Origin: Cruoricaptor ignavus | GTDB taxonomy: Bacteria > Bacteroidota > Bacteroidia > Flavobacteriales > Weeksellaceae | Direction of reading: 5' to 3' | Length of the DNA stretch: 64,000 nucleotides | Assembly (NCBI RefSeq): GCF_900141665.1 | Contig: NZ_FQYI01000001.1 | Span: forward strand, 407,176 to 471,175 | Part shown: positions 44,464 to 51,919 of the stretch, one piece after another | Layout: each line of letters opens with the position of its first letter | How positions within the stretch are numbered: the first letter of the stretch is position 1 | The notes under the pieces: generated by a model | What the model saw: the letters and a program-made list of their open reading frames with translations, nothing else | What the model was told of the DNA's origin: nothing | Databases searched by the model: none | Position numbers and translations under genes: made by a program

Positions 44464-44712
44464 ATGTATTTAACTATCATTTCAACAATTCTAGTTTTAG
44501 CATTAATTTATTTAAAAAATGTTAATCCTTATGTAGCAGAAATATTTAAAAATAAGTTTTTTCAATATTTCATAGGAACTTTATTGTTAATCATATTAAT
44601 ATATAAATTAATAGTATTTGAAAATAAATGGACAAGTTATGTTCAAGTTTCAATTTTATTTATTGTGTTGATAATAGGAGTTTTACAATTAAATAGACGC
44701 AATAAAGTTTAA
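44464..44712 (+). CDS. Small integral membrane protein, unknown function
   Basis: An 82-residue protein with three hydrophobic segments (about 3-18, 34-50, 58-75) and a basic C-terminal end RRNKV, so probably with its C-terminus inside. It begins 11 bp after the stop of the Cys-rich-tail frame and ends 2 bp before the second GTTGTACAACAT repeat. Small membrane proteins beside short Cys-rich peptides are sometimes immunity proteins; here that is a guess from position only. Confidence 0.65.
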   Translation: MYLTIISTILVLALIYLKNVNPYVAEIFKNKFFQYFIGTLLLIILIYKLIVFENKWTSYVQVSILFIVLIIGVLQLNRRNKV

Positions 44713-44714
44713 AC

Positions 44715-44726
44715 GTTGTACAACAT
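44715..44726. repeat. GTTGTACAACAT, right member of the flanking repeat
   Basis: Same 12 bases and orientation as 42788-42799. It directly follows the small membrane protein gene and overlaps an AAACGTTG end (44711-44718) like that of the attC-like palindrome (44116-44123). Confidence 0.6.
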
Positions 44727-44829
44727 GGTACAAATTCAATGGCTACAAAAAGCATATTTTTGTGGTCATTGTTTTTTTCAAACTAAAAACTAATTTTAAT
44801 GATAGATGAATTGTATACGCCACTGAAAT

Positions 44830-45030
44830 TTATACCCAAAACGAAATCTTGTCGAGCAGCCGCATGATTTCCAGAAGTTTATCCACCGTAATTTTATTTT
44901 TACCATTCTCTATATTGGCATATGCTGACTGGCTGATCCCGAGCAGCTCGCCCATAACCTCCTGGCTATAGCCCTTTTTCAGGCGGTAGAGGCGAATAAG
45001 CTGTCTTAAATTTTTCAAGGTGTTTTCCAT
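44830..45030 (-). CDS. Small Cro/C1-type (XRE) transcriptional regulator
   Basis: A 66-residue protein that is essentially one helix-turn-helix domain: IRLYRLKKGYSQEVMGELLGISQSAYANIENGKNKI, with the Gln of helix 2 and the Ser-Gln-Ser-Ala-Tyr recognition helix typical of the family. There is no sensor domain. It diverges from a small secreted protein gene, and the gap holds two strong palindromes which may be its operators. Confidence 0.9.
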   Translation of the reverse strand: MENTLKNLRQLIRLYRLKKGYSQEVMGELLGISQSAYANIENGKNKITVDKLLEIMRLLDKISFWV

Positions 45031-45097
45031 CAGTTTATTTTTTTAAAGATATATAAAATAGCCGATTACGCAAATATTTTTTACATGCACCGTATTA

Positions 45098-45136
45098 TTA
45101 GCACAAAATCGCATAAATTATTCGATTTTGTGCTAA
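45098..45136. promoter_or_regulatory. 14-bp inverted repeat, probable operator
   Basis: TTAGCACAAAATCG (45098-45111) and CGATTTTGTGCTAA (45123-45136) are perfect inverted copies with an 11-bp spacer (centre-to-centre 25 bp). It lies 68 bp upstream of the regulator start and about 120 bp before the secreted protein start. It may also be a cruciform or transcript hairpin. Confidence 0.65.
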
Positions 45137-45137
45137 T

Positions 45138-45156
45138 TTATTCGATTTTCGAATAA
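45138..45156. promoter_or_regulatory. 7-bp inverted repeat adjoining the operator-like site
   Basis: TTATTCG (45138-45144) / CGAATAA (45150-45156) with a 5-bp spacer. The half-site ATTCGATTTT is shared with the neighbouring larger palindrome (45119-45128 and 45140-45149), as expected for tandem binding sites of one regulator. Confidence 0.55.
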
Positions 45157-45256
45157 GATATATCATTTTTTCTTTGCAATTTAGCCATCAGAAAACAAGG
45201 TTGCGCACCGTGTTTTTGTAGTTCAATCAAAAATTGTTTGATTAAAAAAATTATTT

Positions 45257-45721
45257 ATGAAGGATTTATTAAAAGCTTTGTGCCTATTAATGATGATGGC
45301 TGGCACAGCAGCATTTGCAAAGAACCCTACAAACCCAACGAAGGTAGATATTCAACTGACGATGAGGGATGGGCACCAGTCCATCGTATCTGCGGAAGAT
45401 TATAGCAGAGCAGATGAATTTACTAAAAGAATTATCAACTATATTGATGCTTCAATAGCATCCCTAAAAATATTGGATTCTTCTGTAGAAGCGAAAATTT
45501 CTATAAGCAAAAATTCTGCGGATACATTTAGCAACAGCATTATAATTTGCAAAACAGAGAAATCTCAATCGCCAGCTGAGGTTTATAAGGGCTCTTGCAC
45601 TGTTTGTGGAGTGAGTTCTGCCTATTCTTACTTAAATAAAATTATGAAAGACGAAAGTTTGGGAGAAGAATTCAATGTACATGTAAAACGCAATGGAGAT
45701 TGTGTTACACTTTCCTGGTAA
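45257..45721 (+). CDS. Small secreted protein, unknown family
   Basis: A 154-residue protein with a signal peptide LLKALCLLMMMAGTAAFA (cut likely after AFA-K). The mature part is mixed alpha/beta with three or four Cys, including C-T-V-C in KGSCTVCGVSSAYSYL and a terminal DCVTLSW. No family recognised. It faces the small XRE regulator across a gap with two palindromes and ends in its own terminator, so it is probably a single regulated gene. AT-rich like the island. Confidence 0.75.
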   Translation: MKDLLKALCLLMMMAGTAAFAKNPTNPTKVDIQLTMRDGHQSIVSAEDYSRADEFTKRIINYIDASIASLKILDSSVEAKISISKNSADTFSNSIIICKTEKSQSPAEVYKGSCTVCGVSSAYSYLNKIMKDESLGEEFNVHVKRNGDCVTLSW

Positions 45722-45743
45722 AAAAAATTACAGTAACCTTCTG

Positions 45744-45767
45744 AAGCGGATTTAGTTCCGCTTTTTT
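45744..45767 (+). terminator. Rho-independent terminator
   Basis: Perfect stem AAGCGGA (45744-45750) / TCCGCTT (45757-45763), 6-nt loop, then four Ts. It ends the secreted-protein transcript. Confidence 0.8.
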
Positions 45768-45911
45768 AATTATCTAAAGAAATGATCTCTTCAGCGATTA
45801 AGAAAGATATGTTTAGGGAATTTTTATTCTAAAAGCACAAATTTTTGAAATTTGGAGTGCTGATAAGTGTTAAAAAATCATAAAATAATTCGTTCGGTGC
45901 TATAGAGGTCT

Positions 45912-45919
45912 TATTTTTG
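45912..45919 (+). promoter_or_regulatory. -7 promoter element for sodA
   Basis: TATTTTTG matches TAnnTTTG, 32 bp before the sodA ATG. A TTC at 45893-45895 is 16 bp upstream and could serve as a weak -33 element. Confidence 0.5.
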
Positions 45920-45951
45920 GATTCAAAATCAATAATTAAAATCAACAACTT

Positions 45952-46578
45952 ATGGCATTCGAATTACCGAAACTAAGCTACGATTACGCAGCCCTTGAGC
46001 CGCACATTGATGCGAAAACTATGGAAATCCACCACACCAAGCATCACCAGGCTTATGTGGACAACCTGAACAAAGCGATAGAAGGCACCGAGCTGGAAGG
46101 AAAATCCATCGAGGAAATCTGCAAAACTGGAACCGATAAAACGCCAGTGAGAAACAACGGCGGCGGCCACTGGAACCACACCTTCTTCTGGGACATCCTT
46201 ACACCCGGCGGAAGCAAAGAGCCGGGAAGCAAAGAGCCGGTGGGAAATGTAAAGCAGGCTATTGAGGACTTTGGCGGATTTGAAAAATTCAAGGAAGTTT
46301 TCACAGAAGCGGCAAAGGGGCGCTTCGGTTCCGGATGGGCTTGGCTGATTAAGAATGCAAACGGCGAGCTGGAAATTACCTCCACACCAAACCAGGACAA
46401 CCCGCTGATGCCTGTGGCCGAGAAGCAGGGCACGCCAATTCTTGGGCTGGATGTGTGGGAACACGCCTACTACCTGAACTACCAAAACAGGCGCCCGGAT
46501 TACATCGGCGCTTTCTGGAATGTGATCAACTGGGATAAGGTGGAGGAAAAATTCAACGAAAGCAATTCCACCTTCTAA
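45952..46578 (+). CDS. sodA: Superoxide dismutase, Fe/Mn family
   Basis: Dismutates superoxide. The 208 residues carry the four metal ligands at H27, H76, D167 and H171 (in DVWEHAYY). Gly-rich NNGGGHWNH and the second-shell Gln148 in PNQDNPL are the pattern of manganese-type or cambialistic enzymes; iron-only forms usually have the Gln elsewhere. There is no signal peptide, so it is cytosolic. It has its own promoter element and a bidirectional-looking terminator. Confidence 0.96.
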   Translation: MAFELPKLSYDYAALEPHIDAKTMEIHHTKHHQAYVDNLNKAIEGTELEGKSIEEICKTGTDKTPVRNNGGGHWNHTFFWDILTPGGSKEPGSKEPVGNVKQAIEDFGGFEKFKEVFTEAAKGRFGSGWAWLIKNANGELEITSTPNQDNPLMPVAEKQGTPILGLDVWEHAYYLNYQNRRPDYIGAFWNVINWDKVEEKFNESNSTF

Positions 46579-46592
46579 AAATTAATTATATA

Positions 46593-46628
46593 AAAAGCCG
46601 CTCGGGACGCCAAGCCTGGGCGGCTTTT
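46593..46628 (+). terminator. Terminator after sodA
   Basis: AAAAGCCGC (46593-46601) / GCGGCTTTT (46620-46628), extended inward by five further pairs including two G-U, with an 8-nt loop. Symmetric A and T ends allow use from both directions; the convergent gene at 46640 ends 12 bp away. Confidence 0.8.
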
Positions 46629-46639
46629 CGTATTACAAT

Positions 46640-47203
46640 CTACGGGCTGAAGATTTTCTTCCCGATATTCCACGCTGTTTCGAAATTGAGGAGGCGAAGG
46701 CCGTGAGGAGATTTTGTAGCAGCCAGCAGGTTGATGATCTGCATTGTAGAGGGGCACTTTAACTGAGCGCCGGGGTTAAACATACTGACTGTAAAAGATT
46801 GACATCCACCCTCCTTTAGCTCTATCAAGACAGCATCCGGGTTTTGGGCAAAATATTCTGATTTTGTGGCTGAGGCTGAAGCAAGAATTACGCTGTCTAT
46901 TTCGGGATACTTTGATGCCGCATCCACCGCAGGGAGGCTCTGCGCCGTTACGAGAATTTTAGTGTGGGAATTATTTTTATCAATATTTTTCAGCACCTTT
47001 ATCATATCCCCTGCCTCCGAAAAAATACCGAGCGAAACGGAATCAAAACCCACCAATAGCAGCGTATTAATGTAATTTATTTTGCTATCGGTCGATATCT
47101 GGAATCCCGTGCCCCATAGCAGCCCAGCAGACAGCTCGGTAATTTTAATTTCTTTTTTTTCGGAACCTTCAGCCACGCAGAATTTTAAAAATGAAAAAAG
47201 CAA
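46640..47203 (-). CDS. Uncharacterised soluble protein
   Basis: A 187-residue protein without clear signal peptide or membrane segment. It alternates hydrophobic strands and polar helices (TLLLVGFDSVSLGIF, TKILVTAQSLPAV, DSVILASASA), suggesting an alpha/beta fold. I do not recognise the family. The start may be the ATG at 47203 or a GTG ten codons later at the VAEGSEKKEIKI segment. It diverges from the DCC-family gene with a 67-bp gap. Confidence 0.65.
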   Translation of the reverse strand: MLFSFLKFCVAEGSEKKEIKITELSAGLLWGTGFQISTDSKINYINTLLLVGFDSVSLGIFSEAGDMIKVLKNIDKNNSHTKILVTAQSLPAVDAASKYPEIDSVILASASATKSEYFAQNPDAVLIELKEGGCQSFTVSMFNPGAQLKCPSTMQIINLLAATKSPHGLRLLNFETAWNIGKKIFSP

Positions 47204-47270
47204 TTTTGCTAATTTAAACTTTTCCCGGCGAAACTCTGCAGCCTATTGCCATAAAGTTTTACTTCGAATT

Positions 47271-47666
47271 ATGACTTTTGATAATATTGTTCTCTACGAC
47301 GGGGACTGCGGTTTTTGTAATTTCTGGGTGCAGTGGATTTTAAAACGCGACCGGAAAGGCCGGTTTCGCTTTGCGCCCCTTCAGAGCGGGTACGGGCAGG
47401 AGTACCTTCGCAGCAGAGGGTTGCCGGCGGAAAACTTTAGTACTCTTTATTTCCTGAAAAACGGCCGCCGCTATACGAAAATGTATGCAGTGATAGAAAT
47501 CGGGCGCACCCTGGGGGGAGGCTACCGTGCTCTGGGGCTGCTGAGGGTGTTTCCAAAAATAGTTTTGGACAAAATCTACGATATGGTGGCGGAAAACAGA
47601 AAGAAAATAGCCGGCGAAAGCTGCCTGCTGCCTTCCGCGCAACAGCGGGAAAGGTTTATTTCCTGA
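47271..47666 (+). CDS. DCC-family (DUF393) thiol-disulfide-like protein
   Basis: A 131-residue protein with the family motif DGDCGFCNFWV (DxxCxxC) at the N-terminus and RFAPLQSGYG, followed by ALGLLRVFP. The thioredoxin-like fold and the two motif Cys suggest a redox role, but activity is not established for the family. The ATG at 47271 is preferred because the motif begins right after it; an upstream in-frame start would overlap the divergent gene. Confidence 0.9.
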   Translation: MTFDNIVLYDGDCGFCNFWVQWILKRDRKGRFRFAPLQSGYGQEYLRSRGLPAENFSTLYFLKNGRRYTKMYAVIEIGRTLGGGYRALGLLRVFPKIVLDKIYDMVAENRKKIAGESCLLPSAQQRERFIS

Positions 47667-47684
47667 ACGCATCACCAAAAGCCG

Positions 47685-47692
47685 TAACTTTG
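47685..47692 (+). promoter_or_regulatory. -7 promoter element for pepT
   Basis: TAACTTTG matches TAnnTTTG, 14 bp before the pepT ATG. No good -33 TTG at the usual distance. Confidence 0.45.
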
Positions 47693-47706
47693 TTAAAAAT
47701 TAAAAA

Positions 47707-48966
47707 ATGTACACAACCGGCTTTGATAAAGTTTGGGAGGAAAAACTCCTGAACCGCTTCCTGAACTATGTAAAAATATACTCCACCAGCGACCCGGAGA
47801 GTGCCAGCACGCCATCCACACCACAGCAGTGGAACATCGCGAAATTCATCTTTGAAGAACTGCAGCAGATGGGGCTGGAAAATGTGGAGATCGACGGTAA
47901 TGGCTACATCTACGCTACCATCCCCGCTACCCGCGATGCGCAGGAGCCTACCGTGGGCTTCATTGCCCACTACGATACCTCGCCGGATTTTTCGGGGGAA
48001 AATGTAAACCCAAAAGTCTGGGAAAATTACGACGGGGGCGATTTGCCGCTCAACCCTGAAACGGGGTTCACCCTCTCCCCGGCTCAATTCGAAAGCCTCA
48101 AAAAACATATCGGCCATACGCTCATCACCACGGACGGCACCACGCTCCTCGGGGCGGATGACAAAGCCGGCGTGGCAGAAATCGTAACCGCTGCAGAATT
48201 CCTGATGGCGCACCCGGAAATTCCGCACGGGAGGATTGCCATAGGCTTCACGCCGGATGAGGAAATCGGCAGGGGCGCCCACAAATTTGATGTGGAAAAA
48301 TTCGGCGCAGAGTGGGCATACACTATGGACGGCGGCGAGGCTGGCGAGCTGGAATACGAAAATTTCAATGCCGCAGGAGCCGTAATTACGGTGCGGGGGC
48401 TGAGCGTACATCCCGGATATGCTTTCGGTAAAATGAGAAACGCGGCACTGATGGCAGCAGAGCTCGCTTCCGTTCTTCCTTCGCAGGAAACGCCGGCGAC
48501 CACACGGGGTTTCGAGGGCTTTTACCACCTCACGGATTTCAGCGGAGATGTATCCTCAGCTAAACTCCAGTACATCATCAGGGATCACGATGCAGAAAAG
48601 TTTGAAAGGAGAAAGTTATTTTTGAAGGAAAAGGTAACGGAATTTAATCAAAAATACGGAAAAGATACTTTTAGTATCGAAATAAAAGAGCAATACCGCA
48701 ATATGAAGCAGCAGTTTGAAGGTAAGATGCACATCATCGATATCGCGGCACAGGCGATGCGGGAAGCGGGCATAGAGCCGGACATCAAGGCGATACGCGG
48801 CGGTACGGACGGCGCGCAGCTTTCGTATATGGGGCTGCCGTGCCCTAATATCTTCGCCGGCGGCCTGAACTTCCACGGACCCTACGAGTATGTACCGCTG
48901 GAAAATATGGTGCTTGCCACGCTGGTAATCCTGAATATTGCGAAGGCGCAGAAGCACAGCTCGTAA
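47707..48966 (+). CDS. pepT: Peptidase T (tripeptide aminopeptidase)
   Basis: Zinc exopeptidase of family M20 that removes the N-terminal residue of tripeptides in the cytosol. The 419 residues include the metal ligands in FIAHYDTSPDFSG, LLGADDKAGVAEI and FTPDEEIGRGAHKF, the dimerisation insert, and the terminal IRGGTDGAQLSYMGLPCPNIFAGG. Length and motifs match PepT rather than other M20 peptidases. The YkgJ-type gene converges 2 bp away. Confidence 0.96.
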   Translation: MYTTGFDKVWEEKLLNRFLNYVKIYSTSDPESASTPSTPQQWNIAKFIFEELQQMGLENVEIDGNGYIYATIPATRDAQEPTVGFIAHYDTSPDFSGENVNPKVWENYDGGDLPLNPETGFTLSPAQFESLKKHIGHTLITTDGTTLLGADDKAGVAEIVTAAEFLMAHPEIPHGRIAIGFTPDEEIGRGAHKFDVEKFGAEWAYTMDGGEAGELEYENFNAAGAVITVRGLSVHPGYAFGKMRNAALMAAELASVLPSQETPATTRGFEGFYHLTDFSGDVSSAKLQYIIRDHDAEKFERRKLFLKEKVTEFNQKYGKDTFSIEIKEQYRNMKQQFEGKMHIIDIAAQAMREAGIEPDIKAIRGGTDGAQLSYMGLPCPNIFAGGLNFHGPYEYVPLENMVLATLVILNIAKAQKHSS

Positions 48967-48968
48967 AC

Positions 48969-49418
48969 TTATTTGAGCTTGCCCATCATCTTTTGTACCC
49001 AGAGATCTGCGGCGGGGCAGATTTCGGCGTTTTTCAGCGTGAGGCGATTGATCTGGTAGATTTTCCGGCGGTCGGTGTGCGGATATTCTCTGCAGGCTTT
49101 GGGGCGCACTTCGTAGATGCTGCAGTAGTTGTCGGGCAGCAGGAAATGGCACGGCAATTTCTGCAAAACCTTGTCGTTATCTTCATCAGTCCGCAGAAAT
49201 CTTTCCTCAAATTCTGAGGGCTTCTGGCGGAGGTATCTGGCGATGCGCTCGATGTCTTTTTCTGTGAAAAGCGGGCCGGTGGTCTTGCAGCAGTTGGCGC
49301 AGCTGAGGCAGTCGATCTCGCGGAAGACCTCGTCGTGGGTTTCCTGGGCGAGGTGGTCCAAGTTTTTGGGCGGCTTACGCTTGATGCCGTCGAGGAATTT
49401 TTTGTATTCTTGGTTCAA
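48969..49418 (-). CDS. YkgJ-family cysteine-cluster protein
   Basis: A 149-residue cytosolic protein with the eight-Cys pattern of the family: CLSCANCC, then CHFLLPDNYCSIYEVRPKACREYP and a last Cys in AEICPAA. The Cys arrangement suggests a bound zinc or iron-sulfur site; function is unknown. The start ATG at 49418 is the first in frame and fits the family length. Confidence 0.9.
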   Translation of the reverse strand: MNQEYKKFLDGIKRKPPKNLDHLAQETHDEVFREIDCLSCANCCKTTGPLFTEKDIERIARYLRQKPSEFEERFLRTDEDNDKVLQKLPCHFLLPDNYCSIYEVRPKACREYPHTDRRKIYQINRLTLKNAEICPAADLWVQKMMGKLK

Positions 49419-49439
49419 TTTTTGGGCTTATTTTTTGCA

Positions 49440-49590
49440 AATTTCGGAATTTTGGTTTGGGCATTGTGAGCCGCCCGATGCGCGCGCCCCGGATAGTAGC
49501 GGATACCCCGCAGTGGAGCCGCGGAGCGAAGCGGAGCGGCGATACGAGGAGTAGGAGCGGATAGCCGGAAATGGCGCCCCAAATATTGCC
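49440..49590. repeat. GC-rich intergenic repeat-like element
   Basis: A short GC-rich block in an otherwise plain gap: GAGCCGCCCGATGCGCGCGCCCCGG, CGGATACCCCG, GGAGCGAAGCGGAGCGG, GGAGCGGATAGCCGG. It contains several GGAGCG and CGGATA repeats and could fold strongly. Text of this kind recurs between genes in Chryseobacterium-like genomes as I remember it; a short reading frame across it is probably not a gene. The gap 49419-49674 otherwise shows nothing. Confidence 0.5.
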
Positions 49591-49674
49591 TGAGATACGC
49601 TTGATAAATATCATAGCGAAATCTTTGCGGCAGGCAGATTTTGTGGTTAATTTTATCTGGAATTTTTAAAAATT

Positions 49675-50055
49675 ATGAAAAAGTTAGAAAGCCGCCAGGA
49701 TATCGAGCTCCTGGTGAATAGTTTTTATGCTAAGGTGGCGAAGTCCGGCATCGGATTTTTCTTCGATGATGTGGCAAAGGTGGACTGGGGTGCACACCTG
49801 CCGAAGATGTACAGCTTCTGGGAGACGCTGCTGTTCGGGCAGATGAGCTATAAGGGCAACCCGATGGCAGCGCATTTCCCAATCAATGAGGCGGTGCCGA
49901 TGGAGCAACAGCATTTCGAGACCTGGCTTCAGCTTTGGACGGAAACCGTAGAGGAAAATTTTGAGGGTGAAGCGGCCGATGCAGCCATCTATAAAGCTGG
50001 AAACATCGCGAGGCTGATGTCCCACAAAATGGAGATGGCGAGGCGCTTGGCCTAA
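49675..50055 (+). CDS. Group III truncated haemoglobin
   Basis: A 126-residue heme protein of the 2-on-2 type. The proximal His is H80 in MEQQHFETW, and the distal region has FYAKVAKSGIGFFF, then WGAHLPKMYSFWETLLFG as in group III members. No signal peptide. Proposed roles in the family are oxygen or NO chemistry and peroxide handling; none can be chosen here. It converges with the ChaA-type gene with a 4-bp overlap of stops. Confidence 0.93.
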   Translation: MKKLESRQDIELLVNSFYAKVAKSGIGFFFDDVAKVDWGAHLPKMYSFWETLLFGQMSYKGNPMAAHFPINEAVPMEQQHFETWLQLWTETVEENFEGEAADAAIYKAGNIARLMSHKMEMARRLA

Positions 50056-51125
50056 GGGAAAATTACGGTGAAAATGTATGCCGAAAGATTTACCAACAGC
50101 ACGGTTCCGTACAGTAGGTTGGTCTTCCCACGGCTTAGCGAAAGCATCACGGTAAAAACCGTTAGGCAGAGGAGTACGATGGATTTGGCATCCAAACCGA
50201 GCACGAATGGGATGTCATAAAGGATGCACACCAAGGACACAGCAGGGATAGTAAGCCCTAAACTTGCCAGCGCAGAGCCCAGGCCTAGATTGATGGATGT
50301 CTGAATCTGGTTTTTCCGGGCGGCACGCACAGCGGCAAAACCTTCTGGCAGAAGAACCACGCAGGCAATAATAACCCCAACTAAAGAATACGGAGCATCG
50401 ATACTTTTCACAAAACCCTCCACCGCTGGAGAGAGTGCTTTGCTTATCAAAATCACGGAAGCCAGAGAAATAATCAATATAATTAGGCTGAAGATAGCAT
50501 TTTGAGTGCTTGGCATATGCTCTTCGGACAGGCTGTTTTCCGCATCGGCAACGAAATAATTTCTGTGGCGCACCGTCTGAACCATCAGAAATGTGCCGTA
50601 AATTGTCAGGCAGGCAAGCGAGACAAACCCCAGCTGTGCCCTGCTGTAAAATGGCCCCGAATGGCTTGAGGTAAAGTTGGGCAGAATCATAGTAAGCACA
50701 AGAATGGAGGTAATGCTTACCAGATAGGAAGTCGCCGAGCTTCGTATAAAAAACTGCTCCTTGTATTGCACGCTACCGATAAGGATGCAAACGCCGAGAA
50801 TGCCATTCAGGATGAGCATTACCGCTGCAAAAACGGTGTCTCTGGCGTAAGTGAGCGCATTTTCCCCGCCGGAAAGCATAAATGAGATAATTAGCCCTAC
50901 CTCCAAGACCGTGATGCAAATGGCGAGAATAATGGTTCCAAAAGGCTCGCCTACGCGCGCAGCCACCACCTCAGCGTGATGCACAGCGGAAAGCACGCTG
51001 GAAATCAATAACATAGCGCCAACTATTGAAGAAAACAGCGAATCATTCAGCATACCGCTGAAGTAAAACAGCGCGGAGAGTATTGGGAAGAGGACTGTCC
51101 AGTGAAGAAAGGTCTCTAATTTCAT
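50052..51125 (-). CDS. ChaA-type Ca2+(Na+)/H+ antiporter
   Basis: A 357-residue polytopic CaCA-family exchanger with about 11 membrane segments. The first alpha repeat has EPFGTIILAICITVLEVGLI with the conserved Glu, and the second VLLPEGFAAVRAARKN followed by NLGLGSALASLGLTIP. This matches ChaA. The ATG at 51125 is preferred over an upstream one that would add a nonconserved tail. Confidence 0.93.
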   Translation of the reverse strand: MKLETFLHWTVLFPILSALFYFSGMLNDSLFSSIVGAMLLISSVLSAVHHAEVVAARVGEPFGTIILAICITVLEVGLIISFMLSGGENALTYARDTVFAAVMLILNGILGVCILIGSVQYKEQFFIRSSATSYLVSITSILVLTMILPNFTSSHSGPFYSRAQLGFVSLACLTIYGTFLMVQTVRHRNYFVADAENSLSEEHMPSTQNAIFSLIILIISLASVILISKALSPAVEGFVKSIDAPYSLVGVIIACVVLLPEGFAAVRAARKNQIQTSINLGLGSALASLGLTIPAVSLVCILYDIPFVLGLDAKSIVLLCLTVFTVMLSLSRGKTNLLYGTVLLVNLSAYIFTVIFP

Positions 51126-51179
51126 AAATTTGTTTCGGGTAAGATATAAATTTTTTATTATGTCAACCAAGATAACCGG

Positions 51180-51902
51180 TTATATTCTTCCCTTCAAAAT
51201 CTCCTGCCGCTGGCTTTCTTCCAGTTTCTCAATGGCATAGCGTAGGGTGGTGCGCGGGATGAGCGGATAGTATTCCCGAAGGAAATCCAGGAGCGCCGCC
51301 TCGTTTTTTTTTCCCATTTCCCGTAGGAGCCAGCCGTTTGCCTTGTGCATCAGGTCGTGAGGATGCTGAAGATTTTTCAGCACGATTTTTTTCATTAAAT
51401 CGAAGCTGCCTCGGCGCACGAAATACATCGTGGAAACTATTGCGATGCGCTTTGACCAGAGGGACTCTTCCTCGGCGAGGAAAAGAATGCGACTGCTGTC
51501 CCCGGTTTCATAGGCCTGCCTGCCGAGGATTTTGTATGCGGAATTATCCACCAGATCCCAATTGTTCACGAACTTTCGGTTTTGGAAATAAAAGTCTGCC
51601 AGTATGTTTTTTTCCTCCTGGGATTTTGTTTTTTCAAATTTTAAAGTGAGGATGAAGAGCGCAGTGCTCCGGTGCTCGTGGATTTCCGAGGAGAGCAAAG
51701 GCAGGAGTTCTTCCGGAGAAATTTTATTCCAGAATTCCTTCGCCACCTTCCGCTGCTCCGGTATCGTGACGCCAACGAAAAGGTCGCCCTCAGCATAGTG
51801 CCCCGGCCCGGTTTTAAAAAAACTGGAATATGTGGATGCAACCTGCGGATCGGTCATTACACTCAGAGCGGCTGCAATATCTTCGGCAGTCATTTTAGCC
51901 AA
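51180..51902 (-). CDS. AlkD-like DNA alkylation repair protein
   Basis: A 240-residue all-helical HEAT-repeat protein. Members excise positively charged alkylbases without base flipping. Visible family segments are VGVTIPEQRKVAKEFW, EIHEHRSTALFIL, NWDLVDNSAYKILG and PHDLMHKANGWLLREMGKK, including the catalytic-site Trp and Asp in NWDLVD. The start is one of two Met codons three residues apart. 17 bp after the antiporter gene start, hence likely cotranscribed with it. Confidence 0.9.
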   Translation of the reverse strand: MAKMTAEDIAAALSVMTDPQVASTYSSFFKTGPGHYAEGDLFVGVTIPEQRKVAKEFWNKISPEELLPLLSSEIHEHRSTALFILTLKFEKTKSQEEKNILADFYFQNRKFVNNWDLVDNSAYKILGRQAYETGDSSRILFLAEEESLWSKRIAIVSTMYFVRRGSFDLMKKIVLKNLQHPHDLMHKANGWLLREMGKKNEAALLDFLREYYPLIPRTTLRYAIEKLEESQRQEILKGRI

Positions 51903-51919
51903 AATTTGGGTTTAAAACT

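Noticed and set aside
44800..44868. A 22-codon frame starting MIDELYTPLKF
   Set aside because: Too short, no ribosome-binding context, and it runs antisense into the XRE regulator gene.
49375..49614. A 79-residue reading frame on the minus strand as a gene
   Set aside because: It runs through the GC-rich repeat-like block, has no family features and overlaps the start of the YkgJ gene.
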